64,000 nt of DNA from Halovenus sp. (GCA_003551945.1 PUNZ01000158.1:10893-74892); one strand, 5' to 3'. Shown: positions 25,743 to 34,132, counted from the stretch's first letter. Program-made: numbers and translations. Notes: generated by a model from the letters alone, not told the origin.

Positions 25743-26666
25743 TTAACTCCAGTTATCAACGACCCGTCCAACCTGTCTGGAAAGCCACTTTTGGGTTTGG
25801 CGGTGAAGCTGTGTTCGGCCATAAGGTGTTGTAGCAACCGACCCAAGATTGATTGCTGACTGTGCCACCCACAGGAGTTGGAGCTGTTGAACTCGCGTGG
25901 AATAATTGTCTGGCATCGGTGCGTGTTGTTCGTATCCCTCTCTGAAATGTTGCCTCAGAGTCGCTTTCTACCGGACTGGCGGGAGATCGATAAACCGTGC
26001 CTCAGCTCTAGCGAGTGAATAGCCAGCATCAGTAACATGTGCGTTCCCCCAGTCGAGAACAGCCGACACCGAGCCAGATTCCGTAAGGAGATTCCCAGGG
26101 TGATAATCACCGTGAGCCAACACTGGCTGCCATGCGTTCGACCGAGACGGGTGCCGCGCGACCAAATTCTTCAATCCCGGTGGTTGAGTGGTTAGCTCAC
26201 CGGCTTCCCTGGTGAATTCCCCAAGTGAGTCAAAGCACCATGCATCATGGAGTTGACCGAGTAACTGACCGGCCTGACTGACAACTGGCTCGTAAGAACG
26301 CAACTCGAACCCGTCTGGAACAGAACCTTCACAGTACTCATACAGCCCCCACCGTCTGGGCCCCCTGATGGTTTGGACAGACCCAGAAGCGATGACAGCC
26401 GGGACTGGCAGCGACGTATGCTGGCCGATATAGCAAGTGACTTCTGGTTCGATAACCTCACCCGTCCAGATATTACCGCCCCCGATTTTACAGACCACTT
26501 TGGCTGGGCAATCCCGCCGTCCATCACGCAGATGAAGCAGGTACGTCTCGGCGACCGCAACGGTCTGCGGAGTGACACACTGCGCAACGGTCGCACCGAG
26601 CGCCCGCTCGACAATCCGAGAAACCGTCGCAGGGGCCTGTTTCACAGTATAGTTGTGCGGAGCCAC
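25743..26666 (-). pseudogene. Aminoglycoside-phosphotransferase-like kinase gene with in-frame TAG
   Basis: The first part encodes an APH-fold kinase: the catalytic HGDYHPGNLL block, the metal-binding VLDWGNAHVTDAG and the conserved ARAEARFIDLP. A TAG stop at 25968-25970 then ends the frame, but the same frame continues for 75 sense codons (KATLRQHFREGYEQHAP onward) to a TAA at 25743. Together this gives a kinase of normal length (about 305-320 residues). A single CAG-to-TAG change would explain it. The N-terminus is uncertain: GTG at 26666 is chosen, with TTG at 26705 and GTG at 26645 as alternatives. Read-through cannot be excluded. Its likely role is phosphorylating a small molecule in the downstream cluster. 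Confidence 0.8.
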
Positions 26667-26731
26667 AATGGTATGTGTTTGGCTTTCTTTCAGGGTTGCT
26701 GACAACCGAAACAGTAAATCAAAAGAGTGTC

Positions 26732-27517
26732 GTGAAATCAGACGTGCAGAGAGACAACTGGCTCAACCGGGTGAAAACAACCGCTTCAGAGGTCAAGACT
26801 CAGCTACGGTATCTCGCTTCCCGAGGGTACGTTGAACTCGTCAGACGAAATTACGAACATCAGGTGATTACCCGGACGAACCGAACACCGGCAGGAGCCT
26901 TCCAGAGTTATGAACTGGTCAATCGCCATGGAAGTGACCCGATGCTCAAAGCGATGGGCGAGTTCTGTGAGCCCGATGCAACAATCTATGATATCGGAGC
27001 CAACGTTGGGATATACTCGGTTGCGCTTGCGTCAGCCGAACCGGACCGAACGGTGATTGCATTCGAGCCGGCACCTGTCACTGTTTCCTCTCTCAAAGCG
27101 ACGGTTGCGTGTAACGACCTTGCTGACCAGGTTACCATTCAGCAGTGTGGGGTTGGTGCAACTAATGAAGAGCGGTCATTTTACTGCTCAACGCTTCCAG
27201 AGCTTTCTGGATTCAGCCGAGAAGGTGCAACTCGGTGGGGTGCACATATCGCAGAAGTCGTACCAGTTCCTGTTTGCCGACTGGGAACCATTGATGAAAC
27301 CCTCCCGTCCCCAGACGTGATTAAAATAGATGTGGAAGGTACTGGTCCCGCGGTGCTTCGAGGAGCTCAAGAGATGATAACGGAGACCAGACCTGTTTTT
27401 TTCATTGAGCCCCACGATGAGGAACTGTCCGAATCACAGGAGATGCGGGAGTTGTTACTCGATTTCGACTATCGAATTGAAGTCTATGATTCGTACTGGC
27501 GTTGTTTGCCGGAGTGA
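26732..27517 (+). CDS. FkbM-family methyltransferase
   Basis: About 261 residues from the GTG at 26732; a GTG at 26675 would add 19. Motif I is YDIGANVGIYSV, followed by VIAFEPAP at strand 2, DVIKIDVEGTGPAVLRGA (the FkbM hallmark KIDVEG) and FFIEPHDE. FkbM enzymes methylate hydroxyl groups of sugars or lipids. It is divergent from the kinase-like gene, and it may act in the same glycan or lipid pathway (inference). The first 70 residues are basic and helical. Confidence 0.85.
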   Translation: MKSDVQRDNWLNRVKTTASEVKTQLRYLASRGYVELVRRNYEHQVITRTNRTPAGAFQSYELVNRHGSDPMLKAMGEFCEPDATIYDIGANVGIYSVALASAEPDRTVIAFEPAPVTVSSLKATVACNDLADQVTIQQCGVGATNEERSFYCSTLPELSGFSREGATRWGAHIAEVVPVPVCRLGTIDETLPSPDVIKIDVEGTGPAVLRGAQEMITETRPVFFIEPHDEELSESQEMRELLLDFDYRIEVYDSYWRCLPE

Positions 27518-27673
27518 AGCGGTCAGTCAGTGAGATGACCGGAGACTGGTGTAATGCAACATCTTGTCCTCGGTAACTAGAACCTAATCGGTCAGTTATC
27601 AGCTCCCGCCTCGAATAGATTTACGTGCATATCCCTCCGAAACGGCTACCTTTCCATAGCCAAAACGAGCCGT

Positions 27674-27889
27674 ATGGACGAACCAAGCAAGACAGTTCGT
27701 TATCTTACGTGGCTCGGCGAACTTGACCCCTTCTACCGGATTCTTGTCTATCTTGGCATACTCGCTGGGCTGAGCCTAATTGGTGCATCACTTGCTGCAG
27801 AAGAACCCGTTTTCCTGTTCGTAGGTATTTTCTGGCTCGTCGTTGGCTCAGTGGTCGTCTGGTTTGCAACACGGTTTGAATCGGACTAA
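27674..27889 (+). CDS. Small two-segment membrane protein
   Basis: 71 residues with two hydrophobic helices (about 21-41 and 46-65), a polar N-terminus and an acidic end (FESD). Codon use is like the neighbours. It is typical of short haloarchaeal membrane proteins of unknown role. It stands alone between FkbM and the tRNA-Leu region. Confidence 0.6.
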   Translation: MDEPSKTVRYLTWLGELDPFYRILVYLGILAGLSLIGASLAAEEPVFLFVGIFWLVVGSVVVWFATRFESD

Positions 27890-27939
27890 TGAAGGTGTCA
27901 GCCCGGATCACCAAACTTGACCTGCCGTAACCGTCCTTT

Positions 27940-28107
27940 TTACGACCTTTCATTGTGATTTTGTTGTCTCGTCGCAGGGGTGAAAGCTAATATCGCCACG
28001 AGGAGATAACCGATACCGTTTGCTGTCAGTGCGAGTAACTCGACTGCCGGGAGCGCCCAGCTAGAAGTCCCCTCGGGCATCGCCAGCCTGAACCTCGATA
28101 GCGACAT
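27940..28107 (-). CDS. Possible 55-residue membrane protein
   Basis: From the ATG at 28107: a short basic N-terminus (MSLSRFRLAM), one hydrophobic segment (ALPAVELLALTANGIGYLLV and a little beyond) and a polar tail. A TTTATG box at 28135-28140 lies about 28 bases before the start, the expected spacing for a leaderless gene. An in-frame ATG at 28137 overlaps that box and is less likely. The function is unknown. Confidence 0.4.
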   Translation of the reverse strand: MSLSRFRLAMPEGTSSWALPAVELLALTANGIGYLLVAILAFTPATRQQNHNERS

Positions 28108-28344
28108 GGTGATCCGGGCGATACTGAACGGCGACATAAACAGTCGTTCGAGGGTGACCTACTGGGCTTCGCACACCACATTACTGGCCTCGTCGAAATA
28201 CGTCACGGTCACTGTAGTCAACAGAAACGTTCCATCATTCCCGAATCAAAACTGGGATGGCGTTCCAGTGTGTTTGGCTTTGCAAGACTCATTTTTGGGG
28301 TCTATCGATTGTTGGCCACGGTTACAATCGCCAGAAGAAAGCGA

Positions 28345-28367
28345 TGCGCGGGACCGGAGTTGAACCG
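28345..28367 (-). repeat. Degenerate copy of the tRNA-Leu 3' end (distal)
   Basis: The plus-strand sequence from 28345 (TGCGCGGGACCGGAGTTGAA) matches the true tRNA-Leu 3' end at 28571 in 19 of the first 20 positions. It has no anticodon or D-arm, so it is only an acceptor/T-arm fragment. Confidence 0.7.
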
Positions 28368-28445
28368 CGAGTACTTCGCTCTGCTCTCCCTCTGGGCTGC
28401 AAATCCTTGTGCGCATTTATGGCTCAGGGGTTGTTCGCCGTAAAA

Positions 28446-28469
28446 TGTGCGGAAACGGATTTGAACCAC
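28446..28469 (-). repeat. Degenerate copy of the tRNA-Leu 3' end (proximal)
   Basis: The sequence TGTGCGGAAACGGATTTGAA resembles the tRNA-Leu T-arm and acceptor strand at 28571 with four mismatches in 20. It lies 125 bases from the true tRNA end and about 100 bases from the distal copy. Confidence 0.6.
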
Positions 28470-28570
28470 GCCCGAAAACCTGTGCCTCCGGCAAAGAACC
28501 TCGGTCTACCACAAATCCACTCCTGCTCTCTCACTGCAAACAGCTCGCTACGCTCACAGTTTTTGTTCAG

Positions 28571-28655
28571 TGCGCGGGACCGGATTTGAACCGGCGGACC
28601 CCTACGGGACAGCGTCCTAAGCGCTGCACCTTTGGCCTGGCTCGGCTACCCGCGC
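28571..28655 (-). tRNA. tRNA-Leu (anticodon TAG)
   Basis: 85 bases including the discriminator A. The acceptor stem GCGCGGG pairs with CCCGCGC, the D-arm begins TAGCCGAGCCAGG, the anticodon loop reads CTTAGGA with TAG at the centre, and the T-arm has GGTTCAAATCC. There is a long class II variable arm, as expected for Leu. It carries no encoded CCA. Two degraded 3'-end copies follow it downstream. Confidence 0.95.
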
Positions 28656-28723
28656 GCACTTATCCGTACTCGAAGCAGCCAAAAGAACGCTTCGTTCTGC
28701 GTCGGCTTCCTGTCAAACACGAG

Positions 28724-29419
28724 TTACTCACTCATCTGCTGGATTTCATTGGCAAGCGACACATCATTTCGTAGCGTACTAATGTCGATGATAACACCAA
28801 CGAAGTGGGTTGGTGTCTCTCCATAATAGATACCTGTCCCCGTTTCTAGAACCCATTTTTCGGAATTATCTGCAGTGAGAAGGCGATAGACGACAGAAAA
28901 GACCTCTCCGTTGCGCAACGCTTTTTGAGCGATTTCAGCCACACGCTTTCTATCATCAGGATGGATGAGGTCAAATCCAAAGGTTACACCACCAACAACG
29001 AACGCATTGGGCTCGTACCCAGTCAGTTCACGACAATGATTGCTGATGAACTCAATCGGCCACCCTGGTTCGTTTCGTGATTGATACACCGTACAGGGGA
29101 GCCTGTCGATAAATTCCTGAAACTGCAATCGCATCGGGTCCGTCCCAAATGACGGTGGAAGCCTACTCGTTGAGTGAGACGCAGCCACTTCTCGAAAGCG
29201 CATTCGGTCAATGTAGATCTCTCCATCTGATGTGACAGTGACTTCATGGTCAGGAACAGTAAAGGTAAGCTCACCGTTCATCCTCCCTGATACCGTTTTT
29301 ATCAGCAATTCCGGCTCCACATACTCACTTAACGAATATGGCAACTCCTCCGGGTCTATCCCCTCCGCCTGAGTGAGTGCCAGTATAACCTCGTAAATAA
29401 TCGCATCACTCCTTGTCAT
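28724..29419 (-). CDS. HalOD1-PAS domain sensory protein
   Basis: 231 residues. The N-terminal 75 residues match the HalOD1 output domain (AEGIDPEELPYSLSEYVEPE and ELTFTVPDHEVTVTSDG). A PAS domain follows at about 100-220 with the SNHCRELTGYEPNAF and IHPDDRKRVAEI hallmarks and a PAC end (VGVIIDISTL). There is no kinase or HTH domain. It is probably a cytoplasmic signal-sensing module working through a partner. It lies upstream of tRNA-Leu on the same strand. Confidence 0.82.
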   Translation of the reverse strand: MTRSDAIIYEVILALTQAEGIDPEELPYSLSEYVEPELLIKTVSGRMNGELTFTVPDHEVTVTSDGEIYIDRMRFREVAASHSTSRLPPSFGTDPMRLQFQEFIDRLPCTVYQSRNEPGWPIEFISNHCRELTGYEPNAFVVGGVTFGFDLIHPDDRKRVAEIAQKALRNGEVFSVVYRLLTADNSEKWVLETGTGIYYGETPTHFVGVIIDISTLRNDVSLANEIQQMSE

Positions 29420-29686
29420 ACCAATGAAATTTGCACGATACAGACTCCTCTCATACGTGTTTCAGGAAACATTACCAAACGTTTGACTCTCGGAAGTTGT
29501 TAGGACGGACCAGTGTGAGCGAACCAAGAGTTGAGTCCCAAGACTCTCTGTCCAGCCAGCAATCAATTCACTCTTGACACCCCAGTGCATGTTCAAACAA
29601 GAGCAAGCATCCATAGTAAAACTGTCGTGGAAAATACAACACAGACATACCACATTCTGGCAGAAAAGTTACTTAGTTATTGGAAG

Positions 29687-30331
29687 TTACTGCTCAATAC
29701 ACTCCATATCGGGGGGCGAAATCGGCTCAGTCTCTCCCCATGAGTGGAACTGAATAATTCCACCGTCGTCGTCGGATTCAAATTGGATTGGGTAGCCAGT
29801 GTCAGTACTGAGATAGAGTGAGCCGTCGTCGACAGTAAATCGATACGCCTCTTGCCCATCAATAGTCACAACTTCGTCTGGGGTGACATCTCCAAACTCC
29901 TCAACTAACCGCTCTGGTTCAAATATTTCCTCGTCCGAACTGCCAGTCGGGATGAAACACTCTCCATCGACGACAATGTACTCTTCCGTCCCAATGCGGT
30001 ACACCTCCATTTCCATCCCGTTAACAGACCAGGCGGTGTATGAATCGTCTTCGTAGAATCTCACTGTCCCACTTCCGAGCGGAACCGCAAGCTCCATCAC
30101 ATAGGATGATTCCCACGCAAGTATCTCCGCAAGCGTTCTCGTCTCATCCGGCTCGTCATCATGGTCATCGTCCGGTTCCGTATCATCGCCAGCGGTGTCA
30201 TCATCATCAGTATCCGGCAATGGCTCATCATCACTATCCAGACAGCCTGCAATCCCGGTAAGTGCGCCGACAAGTGCAACGTGAAGCACTCGACGTCGTC
30301 GGGCAGAGAACGCATCAGACGTTGTCTTCAT
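29687..30331 (-). CDS. Tat-exported lipoprotein of unknown function
   Basis: 214 residues. Basic residues (ARRRRVLHVALVGAL) precede a hydrophobic stretch and the lipobox IAGC at about residue 30. A long Asp/Glu/Thr-rich linker follows, and then a beta-rich domain from residue 65 (YVMELAVPLGSGTVRFYED..., TIDGQEAYRFTVDDGSLYL). The domain looks like the outer-surface lipid- or protein-interacting beta-folds of LolA/RsiE-type proteins, but I cannot assign it. It sits on the outer membrane face. Confidence 0.72.
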   Translation of the reverse strand: MKTTSDAFSARRRRVLHVALVGALTGIAGCLDSDDEPLPDTDDDDTAGDDTEPDDDHDDEPDETRTLAEILAWESSYVMELAVPLGSGTVRFYEDDSYTAWSVNGMEMEVYRIGTEEYIVVDGECFIPTGSSDEEIFEPERLVEEFGDVTPDEVVTIDGQEAYRFTVDDGSLYLSTDTGYPIQFESDDDGGIIQFHSWGETEPISPPDMECIEQ

Positions 30332-30403
30332 GCAAAGAAGATGTCGTCTCTCAAAATAAAGACGTCGACGGGGTCACACGAAGACAGAGAATAATCACTG
30401 CAC

Positions 30404-30412
30404 CCAATTTTT
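30404..30412 (+). promoter_or_regulatory. TATA-like box before the TFB-like gene
   Basis: ATTTTTAAG lies about 27-35 bases before the GTG at 30439, which suggests a leaderless transcript. Confidence 0.45.
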
Positions 30413-30438
30413 AAGTTGAGCTACCGCTAGCTTTCTCT

Positions 30439-30744
30439 GTGTATCGCGCCCGCGATGAACTGGATAACGCAGAGTGGCTTGAGCAACTCGAAGATGCTGC
30501 CGACCGACTTGAACTCAGTACCAGCGCTCGCTCTCGCGCTCGCGACATCTTTCTCACGACAGCCCCGACACACCGCTCAAAACAAACCACGCTCGCTGCC
30601 TCGCTTTACGTCGGTGCACTGGTCGAAAGCGATGAACGCTCACAGACGGCAGTTGCAGACGCTGTCGGCGTCTCACGTCTGACAGTCCAAAAATATTGGA
30701 AAGAACATCTCAAAGCTGCTGGACTTGAACCGCCAGAGTGGTAA
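30439..30744 (+). CDS. Small TFB/TFIIB cyclin-like protein
   Basis: 101 residues with a GTG start. It reads as a single cyclin-like repeat of archaeal TFB: DRLELSTSARSRARDIFLTT, the helix KQTTLAASLYVGAL, and the terminal HTH TAVADAVGVSRLTVQKYWKE. It lacks the zinc ribbon, the B-reader/linker and the other cyclin repeat, so it cannot be a complete initiation factor. It may be a DNA-binding modulator of transcription initiation or a derived remnant. It directly borders insertion-sequence debris. Confidence 0.7.
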   Translation: MYRARDELDNAEWLEQLEDAADRLELSTSARSRARDIFLTTAPTHRSKQTTLAASLYVGALVESDERSQTAVADAVGVSRLTVQKYWKEHLKAAGLEPPEW

Positions 30745-31025
30745 TAGGTGATGGCATCTCGAAGTTCGTCCATCGCGTCCGGCTCGCCGCGCAGATGGCC
30801 CTTCACCTTCTTGTAAGGTTTCGGGCTGATGCGGACTTGGACGCGGTTCGTGTCGTCGTCAACGGTAAGGCGATAGCCTACCGTGTGCGCCATCACGAGC
30901 GGGTACGAACCAGATTTGTCCGTGCTTGGCGGTGTTGGCTTGCCGCCATCAGGGTCATCCTGTTCACGCCACCAGTCTCTGAGGGATTGGTAGGAGTCCC
31001 ATGTTTGGAGGGCTTTGCCGACGAC
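30745..31025 (-). pseudogene. tnpB: tnpB (IS200/IS605 family) fragment
   Basis: On the minus strand, about 90 residues match the N-terminal region of haloarchaeal TnpB: TWDSYQSLRDWWREQDDPDG, SYPLVMAHTVGYRLT and RISPKPYKKVKGHLRGEP. The start and the whole RuvC nuclease domain are missing. It runs towards the TFB-like gene and abuts the tnpA fragment head-on. It is the remains of a transposon-encoded RNA-guided nuclease gene. Confidence 0.8.
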
Positions 31026-31256
31026 CACGTACACCTGTTCGTCCAGTGTGACCCGAAGCACAGTCCGGCATACAGCGCTCGCCAATTCAAGTCGTACTCT
31101 GGCAAACACTTACTGGAGCGGAATCCCGAAATTAGGGAGTCATATTTCTGGGGTGGCGGATTCTGGAAGGTTGGGTACTACGTGGGAACGACGGGAGCAG
31201 TATCGGAGGAAGTGGTTGAACGGTATATCGAAGAGACGGAACACACGCCGGAGTGA
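31014..31256 (+). pseudogene. tnpA: tnpA (IS200 Y1 transposase) C-terminal fragment
   Basis: The last 80 residues of an IS200/IS605 Y1 transposase: the HUH motif HVHLFVQCDPKHSPAY, FKSYSGKHLLERNPEIRESY, WGGGFWKVGYYVGTTG and the catalytic-Tyr helix VVERYIEETEH with the natural stop. The N-terminal part is gone and replaced by the opposing tnpB fragment, so the element is dead. Confidence 0.85.
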
Positions 31257-31266
31257 CGCGCTTCAC

Positions 31267-31338
31267 CCCCGCCCACGGTGTTGACGCAAATCGAAGATTT
31301 GCGAAAGCCGAAAACCTATGGTTTTCGGAAGGGCGGGG
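31267..31338 (+). other. Multi-hairpin structured end of the IS remnant
   Basis: An outer perfect 8-base stem (CCCCGCCC 31267-31274 with GGGCGGGG 31331-31338) encloses two perfect inner hairpins: GCAAATC-GAA-GATTTGC (31286-31302) and CCGAAAACC-TAT-GGTTTTCGG (31308-31328). It starts 11 bases after the tnpA stop. It is most simply the folded transposon end recognised by TnpA, and might also be a guide-RNA scaffold relic. Confidence 0.7.
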
Positions 31339-31357
31339 AACTCGCGCTGCCTTTCTT

Positions 31358-32425
31358 TTAGAACTCCGTACAGACCGGAATCCCCATCGTGTCGTACTCA
31401 CCCATCCGCTCCATGACGGCCGGAACCTCTTCGAGCGAACACGTCTCCGAAACGATTGCAGAGGGGTCAATTTTCCCGCCTTCCATCATCCGGAAGATAT
31501 CCTCGTATTCATGGGGTGGCATGCCGTAGGAGCCGTAAAACTCCCGTTCATCCTGAACGATATTATCGACAGGAAGCGCAACCTCACCACCTTCATCTGC
31601 TGTTGTCATCCCGAGCTGAAGGTGTTGACCACCCGGTGCGAGACAGTTCACTGAGTCCTGAATAGTCTGTGCAATTCCCAGTGCTTCAACTGATATTTCG
31701 ACACCTCGGCTGCCGTCAGTGAGCTTTTTTACAGCCTGTGGAACGTCCTGCACCTCAGTTGAGTCAATTGTTTCGACAGCACCCAGGTCTGTCGCTTTGT
31801 CGAGTTTCTCCGAGACAATATCTATCGCAATTACGTTTCCACCAAGCGCGCTCGCAACGTGCACTGCTGAGAGTCCGACGCCACCACAACCGTGAACGGC
31901 GACCCAATCGCCAGGTGAGATGTCGACGCGTCGGGCGACCCCGTGAAACGCCGTTGCAAACCGACAGCCAAGTCCCGCAACATCTTTTGCATCGATGTCT
32001 TCCGGGACTGGGACGAGATTCTGGTCGGCAATCCGAACCGGATATTCCTCCGCGAACGCCCCTGGTTGGAACCCGATAAACCCCATCGGAACGGATCGCT
32101 CACAGATATTTGCGCGGCCTGCCTGACAGTATGGACAGGTTCCGTCACTCAGATTAAATGGGTTTGTCACCCGGTCACCGACGCTAAATCGCTCCACATT
32201 CTCGCCGACCTCGACAATCCGACCAACTGGTTCGTGACCGAAAATCAACCCTGGTGTCGGCATCATCCCAATCCAACTCCAATCTCCCTGCCACGCATGC
32301 CAGTCACTGCGACAGATGCCGCAGGCCTCCGTCTCAACAACGACCCCGTCAGCATCACACTCTGGGCGGTCCACTTCTTTCACTTCAAGCGGCTCTTTTG
32401 CCCCCTGGAAAACCACTGCTTTCAT
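31358..32425 (-). CDS. Zinc-dependent alcohol dehydrogenase (MDR)
   Basis: 355 residues. The catalytic zinc Cys (ETEACGICRSDWHAW) and GHEPVG segment are present, together with structural-zinc cysteines (GTCPYCQAGRANICE) and the Rossmann motif VHGCGGVGLSAVHVASALG. It oxidises an alcohol or aldose, probably with NAD(P). A strong ATTTATAAA box at 32470-32478 gives it its own promoter about 45 bases upstream. It lies beside an ALDH and an enolase-superfamily gene on the same strand, which suggests oxidative breakdown of a sugar or sugar acid. Confidence 0.92.
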   Translation of the reverse strand: MKAVVFQGAKEPLEVKEVDRPECDADGVVVETEACGICRSDWHAWQGDWSWIGMMPTPGLIFGHEPVGRIVEVGENVERFSVGDRVTNPFNLSDGTCPYCQAGRANICERSVPMGFIGFQPGAFAEEYPVRIADQNLVPVPEDIDAKDVAGLGCRFATAFHGVARRVDISPGDWVAVHGCGGVGLSAVHVASALGGNVIAIDIVSEKLDKATDLGAVETIDSTEVQDVPQAVKKLTDGSRGVEISVEALGIAQTIQDSVNCLAPGGQHLQLGMTTADEGGEVALPVDNIVQDEREFYGSYGMPPHEYEDIFRMMEGGKIDPSAIVSETCSLEEVPAVMERMGEYDTMGIPVCTEF

Positions 32426-32469
32426 AGCTCATCTTCTGGCCCCAACACTCATATATGTGTCGGATACAA

Positions 32470-32478
32470 TTTATAAAT
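32470..32478 (-). promoter_or_regulatory. TATA box for the alcohol dehydrogenase gene
   Basis: ATTTATAAA on the minus strand, 45-53 bases before the ATG at 32425, in an AT-rich intergenic region. Confidence 0.5.
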
Positions 32479-32563
32479 AATATTACTTTAGTTGAGACTG
32501 GCGCTAATAGCATTGCGTATGGCGGCGTACTGCTGTTTTAACCAGTCACAATAACGGCTTCAC

Positions 32564-34132
32564 TCAGAACTTTGGTATATCACCAAGGTTGATATTGACC
32601 GTCTTTGTTTGCGAGTAATCGTCGAGCGCTTCCTCTGCGAGTTCACGTCCCATTCCGCTTTCCTTATATCCACCGTGCGGAGCAGGCTCAAGGAGGTCGT
32701 TGTACGTGTTGACCCAAACCGTTCCAGCCTCAAGCGCCGCCGCAACCTCGTGGGCGTCGTTGAGATCTTGCGTCCAGACAGCACCTGCCAGCCCAAAGTC
32801 GGTGTTGTTTGCTCGCTCAATGACCTCATCCCGGTCACTCCATTCCAAGACAGTCAGCACCGGTCCAAAGACCTCTTCACAGGCAACAGTTGCATCATCG
32901 TCAACGTCGGTCAACACCGTTGGCTGGACGAACGGTGCGCCTGCCGTATCGCTTGCTTCCTTACCGGCAACTGTCTCATCGTCAACATGGCCCGTCAGCA
33001 CTGTGGCTCCGTCAGCAATCGCCCCTTCAATGTAGTCGAGGACCTCCGCCTGATGTTCGTGGTCTATCATCGGGCCGATGTCAGTCATCGGCGCTAGCGG
33101 GTCCCCAACTTGGAGGTCCTCGATACGGTCGGTCAACATATCGAGAAATTCGTCTTTGATATCTTCGTGCAAAAACAACCGCGAACCGGCAGTACATTGC
33201 TGACCAGAGTTGAAAAAGATGCTCACAAGTGTTCCCTCAAGCGCCTTTTCTAGGTCTGCATCGGGGAAGATGATGTTCGGACTTTTTCCACCAAGTTCGA
33301 CAGAGACAGGAGTGATTGTCGGTGCTGCGTTCGTGATGGTGGCGACGCCAGCCCCTTTCGAGCCCGTCAGGGTGACCTTGTTGACGTCCTCGTGTGTTGA
33401 AATTGCGGAGCCAACCTCTCCTCCGGGGCCGGTCACAATGTTCACGGTTCCCGGCGGCAGCACCCGATCACAGATTCGGATGATTTCAAGTGACGATAAC
33501 ACTGCCTTCGAGGCTGGCTTGAACACGACTGTGTTTCCCGCAGCCAGTGCTGGTCCGAGTTTCCACGCGACGAACATCGCTGGAAAGTTCCACGCGGAAA
33601 TTGCACCGACAACCCCGTAGGGCTCACGCCGAGTCACGATTCGTTTATCCTCACCTGAGGGAACTGCCCGACCTTCGTTTGCTGTCCGCGCCAGCGCGGC
33701 GAAATATCGGAACTGTTCAAGCAGAACCTCTGAGTCGACAAACCGCGAGTGCATGTTTGGCTTGCCAGCCTCCAGACTATCGAGTTTCGCAATGTCGGTC
33801 TGTGCATCTTCCAGCCGCTCAACAATCTCTTCCAGTTTTTCCGCTCGCTGTCGCGGTGAGAGTTGTCCCCATGTACCATCCAGCGCATCCTGGGCCGCTT
33901 CAACGGCCTTATCTACATCTTCCTTGGTCCCAATCTGAACCGTTGCCAGCGTCTCTCCGGTCGTTGGGTCAATCGCAGGCCCAGTCTCCCCACTTGTTGA
34001 TTCAACCCACTCACCACCGATGAGTTGTCCGTACTCCGTTTTCGACAGCACTGATTCAGCTTGGCTGCGGTGTTTTTCGCGGATTGCGTCCGATACGTCG
34101 TAGCGGTCAATGTCGTAATAGCGTTCTTGCAT
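32564..34132 (-). CDS. NAD(P)-dependent aldehyde dehydrogenase
   Basis: 522 residues, full length. Conserved ALDH elements: AWNFPAMFVAWKLGPALAAG, FKPASKAVLSS, the catalytic Glu in PVSVELGGKSPNIIF, the catalytic Cys in NSGQQCTAGSRLF, and EEVFGPVLTV. The substrate is not clear; close relatives include betaine-aldehyde and sugar-semialdehyde dehydrogenases. It begins 17 bases after the enolase-superfamily gene, so the two form an operon; the ADH downstream has its own box. Confidence 0.92.
   Translation of the reverse strand: MQERYYDIDRYDVSDAIREKHRSQAESVLSKTEYGQLIGGEWVESTSGETGPAIDPTTGETLATVQIGTKEDVDKAVEAAQDALDGTWGQLSPRQRAEKLEEIVERLEDAQTDIAKLDSLEAGKPNMHSRFVDSEVLLEQFRYFAALARTANEGRAVPSGEDKRIVTRREPYGVVGAISAWNFPAMFVAWKLGPALAAGNTVVFKPASKAVLSSLEIIRICDRVLPPGTVNIVTGPGGEVGSAISTHEDVNKVTLTGSKGAGVATITNAAPTITPVSVELGGKSPNIIFPDADLEKALEGTLVSIFFNSGQQCTAGSRLFLHEDIKDEFLDMLTDRIEDLQVGDPLAPMTDIGPMIDHEHQAEVLDYIEGAIADGATVLTGHVDDETVAGKEASDTAGAPFVQPTVLTDVDDDATVACEEVFGPVLTVLEWSDRDEVIERANNTDFGLAGAVWTQDLNDAHEVAAALEAGTVWVNTYNDLLEPAPHGGYKESGMGRELAEEALDDYSQTKTVNINLGDIPKF

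Noticed and set aside
28257..28774. Several short frames over the tRNA-Leu region with peptides like those often annotated as hypothetical proteins.
   Set aside because: They are reading frames across tRNA and tRNA-derived repeats; the tRNA itself explains the sequence.
29420..29686. Short frames in the gap between the HalOD1/PAS gene and the lipoprotein gene.
   Set aside because: They lack promoters, motifs and coding bias; I see no gene or RNA in the gap.
30738..31013. The first 92 codons of a plus-strand frame joined to the tnpA fragment.
   Set aside because: They are the antisense of the tnpB fragment; only the last 80 codons are transposase.
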